Of a stretch of 40,208 bases of DNA, positions 16,402 through 24,691 are shown in pieces. Below the pieces are notes generated by a model. It had not been told where the DNA came from, did no database searches, and worked only from the letters and a program-made list of their open reading frames with translations. This DNA is from Myxococcales bacterium (GTDB lineage Bacteria > Myxococcota_A > Polyangia > Fen-1088), in assembly GCA_003157775.1 (NCBI GenBank), contig PMKP01000359.1:7404-47611 (forward strand). Direction: 5' to 3'. Position 1 is the first letter of the stretch; each line of letters begins with the position of its first letter. Made by a program: the position numbers and the translations under genes.

Positions 16402-16953
16402 CTACGGACTGACCAGCGCGCGCACACGCTGGCGAAGCTCATCCAATCGCATGGCAGGCTCAGGCGACGCCGGTTGCAGGCGTCCCTGGGAATCGCGGCG
16501 TACGACCGCGGAGTGTTCCGCGACTTCGGCCACCCAGCCCTTGACCGTGTCGTCCCAATGCAGAGGGCGCTTGCCCTGGCTCATTCCCACCACGCGGGGC
16601 GCGCCCTGGCCGGCGAGAAAGAGCACCGCCTTCTCGCCGGGCGCAAAGCTGGGCATGCCATGGACGCGCATTTCGATATCGCCCACGGTGCCACCCGGCT
16701 GAACGATGACCACGCGCTGGTCAGGGAAAACCGACCCCTTCCAAGTTTCCTCGACCTTGATCTCGATGCGGGTGTGAATGTTTCGGCCAGAGGAATCCCA
16801 TTCGCTGATTGTCGATACGACCTGGGCAACGACGATGCGATCCGCGCTTGCGGTCAACTCAGCTAGATCCAGTGCCTGGACCAGCGAGCCCGCCGCCAGG
16901 GATGGCAGAAGCAGCGCCGCAAGGCCCAGGGCAACGCTTCGCAAGGGGCTCAT
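16402..16953 (-). CDS. Small exported protein of unknown function
   Basis: This is a 183-residue protein starting at the ATG at 16953, before a clear signal peptide (MSPLRSVALGLAALLLPSLAAG). The mature part begins with LAELTASADRIVVAQVVS and contains IHTRIEIKVEETWKGS, VVIVQPGGTVG, FAPGEKAVLFLAGQG and a Trp-rich stretch. It resembles an immunoglobulin-like or OB-like beta fold but I recognise no named family. It lies 19 bases upstream of the metalloprotease and 16 bases after the GT51 fusion, so co-expression is likely. It may be a partner or inhibitor of the protease; that is inference from position only. Confidence 0.7.
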   Translation of the reverse strand: MSPLRSVALGLAALLLPSLAAGSLVQALDLAELTASADRIVVAQVVSTISEWDSSGRNIHTRIEIKVEETWKGSVFPDQRVVIVQPGGTVGDIEMRVHGMPSFAPGEKAVLFLAGQGAPRVVGMSQGKRPLHWDDTVKGWVAEVAEHSAVVRRDSQGRLQPASPEPAMRLDELRQRVRALVSP

Positions 16954-16969
16954 GGCTACAAGAGTAGCA

Positions 16970-19045
16970 CTACAACCCCGGCCGAGTCGCGGGCTCCTTG
17001 TCGATCCTGCGCAACGCCGGCTTGGTTCCGCGGGCTGCAGCAAGCTCCGCAGCCGTCAGACGGCCACTGCGTTTCATCATCGCGAGCAGATCATGAAGTC
17101 TCTGCAGCCAACCGTCGTCCACATGTCCATCACGAAAACGCCGCGCCAGCACGTGCGGGTTGGGCGCCAGCGCCGCCAAGTAGGCGGACTCGATCGGGCG
17201 GAGCTGGTTGAGTTCCTTGCCAAAGTAGGCGCGCGCGGCTTGGCGCACACCGCGAATTCCTGGGCCGAGGTCGATTACATTCAAGTAAAGCTCGAGGATG
17301 CGTTCCTTGCCAAGGAGGTTGTGTAGACGCCACGCCAGCACGGTTTCCTCCAGCTTTCGGGCCAGGGTTCGGTGGGGAGTCAAGAACAGATTCTTGGCCA
17401 GTTGCTGGGTGATGGTGCTGGCCCCGCGTCCAAAGCTGCCGGTTTCGAAATCTTGCACCAAAGCATGGCGAATCGTTTCGATGTCGAAGCCATCGTGAGC
17501 AAAGAAGCGGCTGTCTTCAGAGGTGAGAAAAGCCGCCGGCAGGTGCCTGGGCATCTCGGCCAGTGGGGCAAAATCAGGGTGGTACTTGCCCAGGGGGAGG
17601 CGTGGCGCCAAGGGGCCGGTTGGTGTCCCCCGCACAAGGGCCGGGGTCAAGCTGGCCAGCACCTGCGGTTCAGTCTTGACCGTGCAGCGCGGGTTCACCC
17701 GGACGTCCAGCGCCAGAGTTTCCCAGGCCGCGGCGTCGAAAGAAAGGGCGACGGAAACCCCCAGCTTGCCGCCCAAAACTAGCCCCTCCAATGCCTGCTG
17801 CACAGGTTGTGCTTGTGCAGCTAGCAAGGCGGCGCAAGCCAATGGCGCTGCGGGCGGTGTGCTGACGGTGATCTCACCCCGGGGCGTTCCCAGCAACTCG
17901 GCCCAGCCCTTGACGTTCAGTTGTGCGCCGAACGCACGCACCTCTGCTGCTTCGATGTCCACCCTGCCGGTCGCGCTTGTCCCTTGGCCGCTCGCGTGGA
18001 TCTCCATCCCGACATCGCGCCAGGGCATCCGGTCAACCGCCGGATGGTGCACCTGCAGCCCGCGAAACTGGCTGTCCACCTGAAAGGCAACGCCCATTCG
18101 CTCCATGTCGAAGGACGCCACGATGTGCAGGTCGGCACGCGCTTCATCTAGTCCCAGCCCGCGCGGCTCCGCGATGACGTCAAGCGCACGCAGGGGCCAC
18201 TCGTGTGCTTCGATTTGTAGGTCGGCCACATCACCTGCGGTCCGGCAAGAGATGTGCAGGCCTGAGGATGCGCCATCTGAGTCATCCGTGCGCAGGTCGA
18301 CAGACACTCCCTGCCCGGCGAAGCGTGCCTCGACCGTGGCGCCTTCTGCGAGAATGCCCCCGCCGGGGATCAGCAAGCTGGCTCGCCGACCTGTCGCAGT
18401 CACCGGCATGCCCCGCCCGCCCTCTAGCGCGACCTCAGGCAAGCGCAGGGTCGCGGCTGCACCAACCTCAAGCACAAGATCTCTCAGCAGCGCAGATTCC
18501 TTGCCTTGGGGTGAGTGCTGAAAGCTGGCATCGGGCGTGCGAAAAGCGACCCGCAGTCCGCCCGGCAGAACCACCGCGCCGTGAACCCGCGCCCTTCGGA
18601 CTGAAAAGGCAAGCGGCGCTTCGCGCGAAAGTCGGTGACCGCCCGACGCGGGGGATGGGGCCGCAGCCGACGGCCGGACGGAAAAATTGTCGGCGGTCGC
18701 CGTGCGCAGGTATTCGACGTCGAGACCATCCGCCATCACTTCGGCAGGATCCCAAAACCCGCGTTCCGGGCCGCCCAGGCGCACCACGATGCGTTCGGCG
18801 CGCAGCACCGGCTCTGAGTCGAACGGGGGCGCCCCGAAAACCTCCACTCCATGCGCGACCAGGGTGTGCAACCCGCCTATGCCGAGGCTTTCCACCCGCA
18901 CGTGACGCCCGATCGCCTGTTCCAGGCGCAGGCAAAACCACGGCACAATGCCCTTGTTCCACAGTGCGATGCCGACAGGCACCAGGACCAAGGTAGCCAG
19001 GGCTACGGCCCCCAGAAAAACGAATCGGCGGGATGTAGAGCGCAA
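16970..19045 (-). CDS. AsmA-like/GT51 peptidoglycan transglycosylase fusion
   Basis: This is a 691-residue membrane-anchored protein. One N-terminal helix (about residues 8-28) precedes a long beta-rich AsmA/TamB-like region (about 35-470, with ARVHGAVVLPGG and GRVDIEAAEVRAFGAQLNVKGWAELLG-type strands). The GT51 domain (about 490-650) is complete to the eye: LTSEDSRFFAHDGFD with the catalytic Glu, GASTITQQLAKNLFLTP, RKLEE, ERILELYLNVIDLGPGIRGVRQAARAYFGK and SAYLAALAPNP. GT51 enzymes polymerise lipid II into glycan strands in the periplasm. There is no transpeptidase domain. The frame starts at a TTG without a clear ribosome-binding site. It follows the Ddl homologue by 51 bases. Confidence 0.85.
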   Translation of the reverse strand: MRSTSRRFVFLGAVALATLVLVPVGIALWNKGIVPWFCLRLEQAIGRHVRVESLGIGGLHTLVAHGVEVFGAPPFDSEPVLRAERIVVRLGGPERGFWDPAEVMADGLDVEYLRTATADNFSVRPSAAAPSPASGGHRLSREAPLAFSVRRARVHGAVVLPGGLRVAFRTPDASFQHSPQGKESALLRDLVLEVGAAATLRLPEVALEGGRGMPVTATGRRASLLIPGGGILAEGATVEARFAGQGVSVDLRTDDSDGASSGLHISCRTAGDVADLQIEAHEWPLRALDVIAEPRGLGLDEARADLHIVASFDMERMGVAFQVDSQFRGLQVHHPAVDRMPWRDVGMEIHASGQGTSATGRVDIEAAEVRAFGAQLNVKGWAELLGTPRGEITVSTPPAAPLACAALLAAQAQPVQQALEGLVLGGKLGVSVALSFDAAAWETLALDVRVNPRCTVKTEPQVLASLTPALVRGTPTGPLAPRLPLGKYHPDFAPLAEMPRHLPAAFLTSEDSRFFAHDGFDIETIRHALVQDFETGSFGRGASTITQQLAKNLFLTPHRTLARKLEETVLAWRLHNLLGKERILELYLNVIDLGPGIRGVRQAARAYFGKELNQLRPIESAYLAALAPNPHVLARRFRDGHVDDGWLQRLHDLLAMMKRSGRLTAAELAAARGTKPALRRIDKEPATRPGL

Positions 19046-19096
19046 GCGGCACTATGGTACCGCAGGAGCGGGCCGGCGAAGAGACTGATTAGACGA

Positions 19097-20086
19097 TCAA
19101 TGCGCGGCCAGAGCCGCATCCGCCCGGCGGTCTGGACCCTCGAAGGTCATGTGTAGAGTGCGCCGATTGCGCCGTATGCCGTGGGCGCGCAGGCGCGCGC
19201 CTGCCAAGATCTCCTCGACCAGTTCGTCGAAGCCCAGGCCGGCCTCGTGCGCCATGCGGGGCAGAGGGGCTCCGGGCAAGAGCAGCGGCGCGGAATCCAC
19301 GTCCACGATGATCTCGTTGAGCCGTTCGCTTAGCACCATCTCCACACAGGCCGGGCCTTCGCAGCCCAGGGCCTCGCAGGCCTGAGTCGCCAGGCGCAAC
19401 ACCGAAGCCTCGCGGGCAGGTGACAGGCGAGCGGGCGTCTGGGGCCGGCCAGGGACGGGCGACTGGGTCCAAGATCCGGTTCGGGACACCTCCACGGCGC
19501 CCAGAGCCTGTCCGTCAAGAACCGGCACGCAGATTGGTCTACCCGGCATGAACCGCTCAACCAGGGCCTCGTCGTCCAGAGCAAATACGCCCTCTAGTGC
19601 GCTTTCCAGCTCCATCTCGTCGCGCACCAGGGTGCCCCCGAAGAGAAGGGTTGCGCCCACCGGTCGCACGACTACGGGAAAACCAAACGCGCCGTGGACG
19701 GCGCTGATGCTGTCCCGTTGCGGGGAGCGAATCAGGTAGGCGGGCGCGGTGGGCAGATTGTGCAGCCGCAGGACATCCTTGGTCTTCGCGCGGTTCATGG
19801 CCAGGGCGCAGGCCAGCACGCCCGAGCCGGTATAGGGGATCGCGAGCATATCCAGCAGCCCCTGCAGGCAGCCATCAGCGCCGTACCGGCCACGCACCGC
19901 CAAGAAGGCCACGTTTATCCCCGACTGGCGCAGGGCCACGTCGACGTGACGATCGACAAAGAGTGCGTGGACGTCATGGCCCGCTTTGCGCAAGGCTGCC
20001 ATGACAGCCTCGCCCGCTCGGACGCTAGCATCCCGTTCCAAGGAAAGTCCGCCGAGAAGCAATCCGATTTTGCGCGCAGAACTCAT
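19097..20086 (-). CDS. Degenerate D-alanine-D-alanine ligase homologue (ATP-grasp)
   Basis: This 329-residue protein has the Ddl layout and length. LLGGLSLERDASVRAG near residue 11, GRYGADGCLQGLLDMLAIPYTGSGVLACALAMNRAKTK near 67-103 and FPVVVRPV near 137 align with Ddl. Several landmark residues differ. The HGxxGEDG loop reads RGRYGADG. The ATP-binding KPxxxGSSxG loop reads RPVGATLLFGG. The metal-binding E-x-N-x-x-PG segment reads DVDSAPLLLPG. These changes make ordinary Ddl activity doubtful. It heads a minus-strand run with the GT51 fusion, suggesting a cell-wall link. It could be a ligase of altered specificity or a regulatory pseudoenzyme. Confidence 0.75.
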   Translation of the reverse strand: MSSARKIGLLLGGLSLERDASVRAGEAVMAALRKAGHDVHALFVDRHVDVALRQSGINVAFLAVRGRYGADGCLQGLLDMLAIPYTGSGVLACALAMNRAKTKDVLRLHNLPTAPAYLIRSPQRDSISAVHGAFGFPVVVRPVGATLLFGGTLVRDEMELESALEGVFALDDEALVERFMPGRPICVPVLDGQALGAVEVSRTGSWTQSPVPGRPQTPARLSPAREASVLRLATQACEALGCEGPACVEMVLSERLNEIIVDVDSAPLLLPGAPLPRMAHEAGLGFDELVEEILAGARLRAHGIRRNRRTLHMTFEGPDRRADAALAAH

Positions 20087-20195
20087 TCCTCACGGGTAAC
20101 GCCTGCGCGGGGCATCGTCAAAAAAACCTGTTTATCGCTCAGCGGAAAGACCCCAACGCCACGCGTGTGCAGTTTGTGGTAGAGACGGGGTCGTC

Positions 20196-21797
20196 ATGAC
20201 CTTTTTGGAAGCAGCCCTCGATATTCTAAAGCGCGAGCGCCGGCCTCTTCACTTCAAGGAACTCACCGAGAAGGCCACCGAGCGCAAGCTACTGACCTTC
20301 GTGGGGCGAACCCCCGAAGTCACCATGCAAACCCAGCTTACCGCCGCCGTGAAGAAAGCCCCGGGCAGTCCCTTCGTGCGGGTCAAGCCGGGCGTGTTCG
20401 GGTTGCTGCGCTATCCGGAGGCCCCTGCCGAACCGGAGCCGGAAGCCGCACCCGAAAAGCCACGCGAAAGCCGGGCGGCTGCCGGCGAAGCGCGCAACGG
20501 GCGCCGACGACGACGGGGAGGGCGAGGACGGCGGCGCGGGCGTGGTGATACGCCGAGCGAAGGCGTGGCGCCGAGCAGCGCTACGGGGGAGACGGCTGGC
20601 GAGGCCAGAGGCCCCGCGGAAGGGGTGGAGGAACGGGATGTGAACGAAGCGCCCGAGGAGCCTGAGAGCGGTTCTCTGTCCGCCGAGGCACGCGCGGCCG
20701 CATTGGCCGAAAGCGGAGTGCTGGAAGGCGACGGAGACGAGAGGGACTCCGAGGAGCCCGGCGAAGGAGGGTCTATCGGCGACGACAGCGCCGCGGGCGT
20801 GGTCCTGAAGGGCGAGGTCGGCGCCGAAAGCACCCAAGAGGCGGAGGCGGAGCCGGAGGAGCTCAAGCAAGGCAGAGATGAAGCCTTCGCCGCCCCAGGT
20901 GAGGCGACCACCCGAGCGGAGCTGCCCGGTGCTTCCGGCCAGCCGCCCGGCCCCAGCCAAGGGGCGGTGCAAGCGGCCGCACCTACAGGCGAGGGCACTT
21001 CGGGAACCCCCGCCCAGCCGGGGCGCAAGATCAGCTCGCCCATCGACGCGGCCATCGAGATCCTGAAAGGCCAGGCCCCTGGCCGCGGGTTGCATGTGCG
21101 TCAGATCGCAGATGCAGCGGTCCGCCGACGGCTCATCCACGGAGAGCCCAACGAGGCATGGCGGGTCATGCGAGCCGCCCTTGCGGCCGAGGGCAAGGAG
21201 AGGCTGCGCGCCGGTCAGCGGCCCCGCGTGCGACCAGCAGGCAGCGGCCTATACGCCTTGGCCCGCCGTCCGCCGGACAGTGATCTTGAGCGAGCCGAGT
21301 TCGTGCTGGGCGAGGCCAGAAAAGCCCTGCGCGAGCGCACCCTGGCTGCACTCGAACAGCGCTTGGCGGAACTGAGTCCGGCGGCGTTTGAGGCCGTGGC
21401 CCGCGTGCTTCTGCAGCGTGAGGGCTTCGGCCCCGCCACCTTTGTCAAGCGGGTCGAGGGCACGATCTACCTCGAAGGGTTGCGAGGCCGTGGCTTCCGG
21501 CCTTCGCGCTGCCTCATCGCCCTGCGGCCAGGCGCCGCGGCTGCGGGCCGCCGAGCTTTGGGCGAGTTGCGCGCGGGCATCCGAGCCCGCAACCAGGACG
21601 AAGGGGTGCTTGTGCTTGCCGGCCGGCTGGCCGACGACGCCGTCGGGGAATGGAAGCAGTCGGGCGCGCCGGTGGAAGTCGTGGATGGCCCCGTGCTGGC
21701 CGAGACCTGCGTCCGCCACGGGGTGGGTGTCATCGGTGCCGTGGTCAACGTCGATTTTGTCGACGCGGACTTCTTCGCCGAGATCTCGGAAGGATAG
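20196..21797 (+). CDS. HARE-HTH protein with C-terminal Mrr-like nuclease-fold domain
   Basis: This is a 533-residue protein. The N-terminal 1-75 (FLEAALDILKRERRPLHFKELTEKATERKLL) fits the HARE-HTH fold found in RNA polymerase delta, ASXL and restriction systems. A long disordered stretch (about 80-275) follows, with an RRRRRGGRGRRRGRG patch then Glu/Ala/Gly-rich sequence. A second HARE-HTH lies at about 278-360. The C-terminus (about 390-525) resembles the Mrr restriction-endonuclease fold (LSPAAFEAVARVLLQREGFGPATFVKRVEG...GVLVLAGRLADDAVGEW...VEVVDGPVLAETCVRHGVG). The usual D...(E/Q)xK catalytic residues are not evident. It is the first gene of a plus-strand run with lipB 5 bases after. DNA binding is likely; cleavage is doubtful. 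Confidence 0.7.
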   Translation: MTFLEAALDILKRERRPLHFKELTEKATERKLLTFVGRTPEVTMQTQLTAAVKKAPGSPFVRVKPGVFGLLRYPEAPAEPEPEAAPEKPRESRAAAGEARNGRRRRRGGRGRRRGRGDTPSEGVAPSSATGETAGEARGPAEGVEERDVNEAPEEPESGSLSAEARAAALAESGVLEGDGDERDSEEPGEGGSIGDDSAAGVVLKGEVGAESTQEAEAEPEELKQGRDEAFAAPGEATTRAELPGASGQPPGPSQGAVQAAAPTGEGTSGTPAQPGRKISSPIDAAIEILKGQAPGRGLHVRQIADAAVRRRLIHGEPNEAWRVMRAALAAEGKERLRAGQRPRVRPAGSGLYALARRPPDSDLERAEFVLGEARKALRERTLAALEQRLAELSPAAFEAVARVLLQREGFGPATFVKRVEGTIYLEGLRGRGFRPSRCLIALRPGAAAAGRRALGELRAGIRARNQDEGVLVLAGRLADDAVGEWKQSGAPVEVVDGPVLAETCVRHGVGVIGAVVNVDFVDADFFAEISEG

Positions 21798-21802
21798 TCG
21801 CT

Positions 21803-22525
21803 GTGGCCGCCGGCTGCCGTCCCGACGCGGAAGCCGTGGCCGAATGGTCGTGGTTGGGTCGGGTTGCCTATGGGCCGGCACTGGAACTGCAAGAGCAAAT
21901 TCGGAACGACATCCTGGCCGGCCGCAGGCGAGAAACCCTGCTTCTGCTCGAGCACCCTGCCGTGATCACGTTGGGACGCCACGCCGACCCGGCCCACGTG
22001 TTGCTTTCCATCCCGGCTCTGCGCGCTCGAGGCATCGACGTGTACCGGACGTCACGCGGAGGCGATGTGACCTTCCACGGTCCAGGTCAGCTTGTGGGCT
22101 ACCCCATCTTCCGGCTGCGCCGGGGCGTGCGCGCCTACCTGCAGGCCATGGCGACAAGCATCGTCGAGTGGCTTGCCCGCCTCGGCCTTGCGGCCGAGTG
22201 GCGCGCGTCGACCCCGGGGGTGTGGGTCGGATTCGACAAGATCTGTGCTTTCGGGGTGCACGTGCGACATGGGATCGCCACCCACGGTTTCGCTCTCAAT
22301 CTTGCCACCGACCTCGACGGGTTCTCGGCCATCATCCCGTGTGGTCTGCCAACCGCGGGTGTCACGTCGTTGGCTCGACAGATCGGGAGCACGCCCCCAC
22401 CGGAAGTGGTCGCGCGATCTCTCATCGGCTTGTTTGAGAAGAACTTTGGTGTACAACTAGTAGAGGCGCGTGTTCCCGGTTGCAATTGGACGGCGCAACT
22501 CACTAGAATGATGGAAGCATCGTGA
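21803..22525 (+). CDS. lipB: Octanoyl-(acyl carrier protein):protein octanoyltransferase
   Basis: This 240-residue cytosolic enzyme transfers octanoyl from ACP to lipoyl domains, the first step of protein lipoylation. Motifs are LLLLEHPAVITLGRHAD, SRGGDVTFHGPGQLVGYPI, FDKICAFGVHVRHGIATHGFALN with the catalytic Lys, and IIPCGLPTAGVTSL with the acyl-accepting Cys. The GTG at 21803 is chosen because AGGA lies 8 bases before it and it falls just after the preceding stop. The stop TGA overlaps the GTG start of the next gene by four bases. No lipA is in the window. Confidence 0.93.
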   Translation: MAAGCRPDAEAVAEWSWLGRVAYGPALELQEQIRNDILAGRRRETLLLLEHPAVITLGRHADPAHVLLSIPALRARGIDVYRTSRGGDVTFHGPGQLVGYPIFRLRRGVRAYLQAMATSIVEWLARLGLAAEWRASTPGVWVGFDKICAFGVHVRHGIATHGFALNLATDLDGFSAIIPCGLPTAGVTSLARQIGSTPPPEVVARSLIGLFEKNFGVQLVEARVPGCNWTAQLTRMMEAS

Positions 22526-23661
22526 AGGCACGGACCAGGCCGCAGATCGTAGTCCTCTTCAATCGCGACTTCGAGGGAGCCGACGCGGATCCCGAGAACA
22601 AGGCGCGCGAGGATGTGAAGGAGATAGCGGACCACATCGTTCGCATCCTGAGTGCCAACGGCTATGAGGCGTCCGGTCTGGGCGTCACCAGCGACGTGAC
22701 GGGAACGGTGAGCGAGTTGCGTGCGTGCAAGCCGGCTGCCGTGTTCAATCTTTGCGAGTCGATCCATGGGGACAACCGCTTCGAGAGCCTGCTGCCGCTG
22801 CTCATGGAGTTGGAGCGGATCCCCTACACGGGTTCAGGGCCGTTCGCCCTGTCCCTGGCGCTGCGCAAAGAAAAAGTGAAGGACATCCTCTGCGCCCGCG
22901 GCATTCCGGTGCCGAAGGGGTCACTGGTGTGCGAGACGGGCGATCTGGCTGGTCTGGCCTTGGGGTTTCCCCTCATCGTGAAGCCGGCGCGCGAGGACGC
23001 CTCGGTCGGGATCACCCGGGCGTCGGTGGTCAGCGATGAGAAGGCGCTCAACGCGCGTGTCCTCCACATCCTTGACCGTTATCGCCAGCCTGCGCTGGTC
23101 GAGGAGTACATCGACGGACGCGAGATCTACGTGTCCCTACTGGGACAGGTTGACGGCGGGCTTCAGGTCTTCCCATTTTTCGAGATCGACTTCTCTGCCA
23201 TGCCACCGGATCGGCCCAAGATTGTGTCGTTCGAAGGCAAGTGGGTGGAGGAGTCGGTTGAGTACAAGGGCACCCGACCGATCCGCTGCGAAGGACTGTC
23301 GCCTGAACTGCGCGACAAGGTGGCCCAGGCGGCCCGCGATGCCTTTCGCTGCATAGGTCTGCGGGACTACGGACGCATGGACATTCGCCTGGCCGCCGAC
23401 GGCACGCCCTACGTAATCGACGTGAACCCCAATTGTGATCTTTCGGACCTGGCGGGCGGTTTCTCCCGTGCGGCGAAGACGGGCGGGCTCTCATACAAGG
23501 ACGTGATCTTGCGGCTGCTGTCTCTGGCTCTTTCCCGGCGTTCGGATGAGACCCCGATCCCCTTGGCCGAGCCACCGAGTGAAACTGATCTCGATGCCGA
23601 GGGCGAATCACTGCCCACGGGAAGAGGTTTCGCGCCGGCGGGTGTTCGGCGGGGCGGCTGA
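22522..23661 (+). CDS. ATP-grasp ligase, D-Ala-D-Ala ligase-like
   Basis: This 379-residue cytosolic enzyme has Ddl-type ATP-grasp motifs. The N-terminal domain has AVFNLCESIHGDNRFESLLPLLMELERIPYTGSGPFALSLALRKEKVK. The ATP loop FPLIVKPAREDASVGI, EEYIDGREIYVSLLG and DYGRMDIRLAADGTPYVIDVNPNCDLSD follow. Lys, Ser and the metal-binding Asp/Asn are kept, but the family's substrate loop after N-x-x-PG is replaced by NPNCDLSD. It therefore looks active as a ligase but with a substrate that may not be D-Ala-D-Ala. The GTG start overlaps the lipB stop (GTGA), so the two are translationally coupled. The tail is low-complexity Pro/Glu. Confidence 0.8.
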   Translation: MKARTRPQIVVLFNRDFEGADADPENKAREDVKEIADHIVRILSANGYEASGLGVTSDVTGTVSELRACKPAAVFNLCESIHGDNRFESLLPLLMELERIPYTGSGPFALSLALRKEKVKDILCARGIPVPKGSLVCETGDLAGLALGFPLIVKPAREDASVGITRASVVSDEKALNARVLHILDRYRQPALVEEYIDGREIYVSLLGQVDGGLQVFPFFEIDFSAMPPDRPKIVSFEGKWVEESVEYKGTRPIRCEGLSPELRDKVAQAARDAFRCIGLRDYGRMDIRLAADGTPYVIDVNPNCDLSDLAGGFSRAAKTGGLSYKDVILRLLSLALSRRSDETPIPLAEPPSETDLDAEGESLPTGRGFAPAGVRRGG

Positions 23662-23672
23662 GGCCAACGTGC

Positions 23673-24593
23673 ATGAGCTGGTCGTGGTGGTGGGGGTGGA
23701 TCCGGTGCACCACTTGGGCGATGCTTTCGCTGGGAGCCGTCGCCTGTAAGCAGCCGAGCGCGACAAACCAATTTTGGCTCGGACCCCTAGCCATCACGCC
23801 GACGGCGAGAGCAGGTGACGAGTCTTCGCTTGTCGACCGAGGGGCGCTGGCCCAGAAGGCACGTGCGCAGCTCTTGCAAGCGGGGATCTTCGCCGGCGAA
23901 GTCCCGGAAAGCAGCAAACCCGGCGGAGCCGTGGCAACAATCCGCATCACCCTATCCATGGAAGTGGTGCGGGCCGACGGCAAGGCTGCCGTGCGCGCTG
24001 GTGTGCGGCTGAACGTCTCCACTCGCCCTGCCGGCGTCGCTCCCCAGCACTTTGGCGAAGACGTACAGGCGAATGCCGAGATGCTATACGACCCGGAGGC
24101 ACAGCCGGACAAGAAGGACGTTGTACAGCGGCTGGCAGAGCGCGCGGTCGGCGACTTGCTGGCCGGCTACGTCGCGCGCCAGAAGTTGTGGTCTGCCGAG
24201 CCCCGGACCCTTCACGCGGCCTTGGCTGCTTCCGGCGAGATGCGCCTGGAAGCCATTCGCGTGGCAGCGGCCCGCAAGCTGCGCGATGAGGTTCCCACCC
24301 TGATCGGGTTGCTCTCCGACGACGAGGAAACCATCCGGGACGCCGCACTGGGCGCGCTGGTCGAGCTGCGCGATCCGCGCGCGGTCCCGGCGCTGACCAA
24401 GAGCAAGTCGATGAAGGATGGTCGGGAGATGCGCAAGATCATCGACGCCCTTGCTGCGCTTGGGGGCCAGGAAGCCACCGACTATCTGAGCTTTGTGGCC
24501 GATGCACACGAGGACGAGGAGATCAGGAACATGGCGAAGGCAGCGCTTTCGCGCCAGAGGAGCAGAACCCAGGTTGGGACGGCCTTTCGCTAG
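23673..24593 (+). CDS. HEAT-repeat lipoprotein
   Basis: This is a 306-residue protein. The first 25 residues are Trp-rich and hydrophobic, ending in LSLGAVAC, a lipobox-like site with Cys25. An internal ATG at 23721 would also give a short signal sequence. The middle section is a beta-rich domain of unknown type (AVATIRITLSMEVVRADGKAAVRAGVRL). The C-terminal half has HEAT-like helical repeats (MRLEAIRVAAARKLRDEVPTLIGLLSDDEETIRDAALGALVELRDPRAVPALTKS). It lies 11 bases after the ATP-grasp gene, and is the last of the four-gene run. HEAT repeats usually mediate protein contacts; the partner is not known. Confidence 0.75.
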   Translation: MSWSWWWGWIRCTTWAMLSLGAVACKQPSATNQFWLGPLAITPTARAGDESSLVDRGALAQKARAQLLQAGIFAGEVPESSKPGGAVATIRITLSMEVVRADGKAAVRAGVRLNVSTRPAGVAPQHFGEDVQANAEMLYDPEAQPDKKDVVQRLAERAVGDLLAGYVARQKLWSAEPRTLHAALAASGEMRLEAIRVAAARKLRDEVPTLIGLLSDDEETIRDAALGALVELRDPRAVPALTKSKSMKDGREMRKIIDALAALGGQEATDYLSFVADAHEDEEIRNMAKAALSRQRSRTQVGTAFR

Positions 24594-24651
24594 GTCATTG
24601 CGTCAAATCTGACAACGAAATAGGCTGACTTCCGAAACCTATTGGAAATCG

Positions 24652-24691
24652 TATAATGAGAGTTGGTGGCAGTAGGCAATCAAGTTGGCAC
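24652..24691 (+). promoter_or_regulatory. Consensus -10 and dyad at the start of the kinase/activator gene
   Basis: TATAAT (24652-24657) is a perfect -10, with no good -35 at 16-18 bases. Expected transcription would start near 24664, at or next to the only possible start codons (TTG 24663, GTG 24666), because an in-frame TGA at 24657-24659 closes the frame. The message would be leaderless or nearly so. At 24673-24691 lies a dyad of the form GNCAA-N5-TTGNC, ending in AGTTGGCAC, the same half-site as in the repeats after this gene. The promoter call is moderate; the dyad's role is inference. Confidence 0.4.

Noticed and set aside
20289-21140. Long minus-strand frames opposite the HARE-HTH gene
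   Set aside because: They mirror the low-complexity linker; the plus strand has recognisable domains and fits the operon.
21388-22437. 349-codon plus-strand frame spanning the HARE-HTH and lipB junction
   Set aside because: It is in another frame from both genes, is Arg/Ser/Pro-rich, and shows no family motif; lipB and HARE-HTH explain the region.
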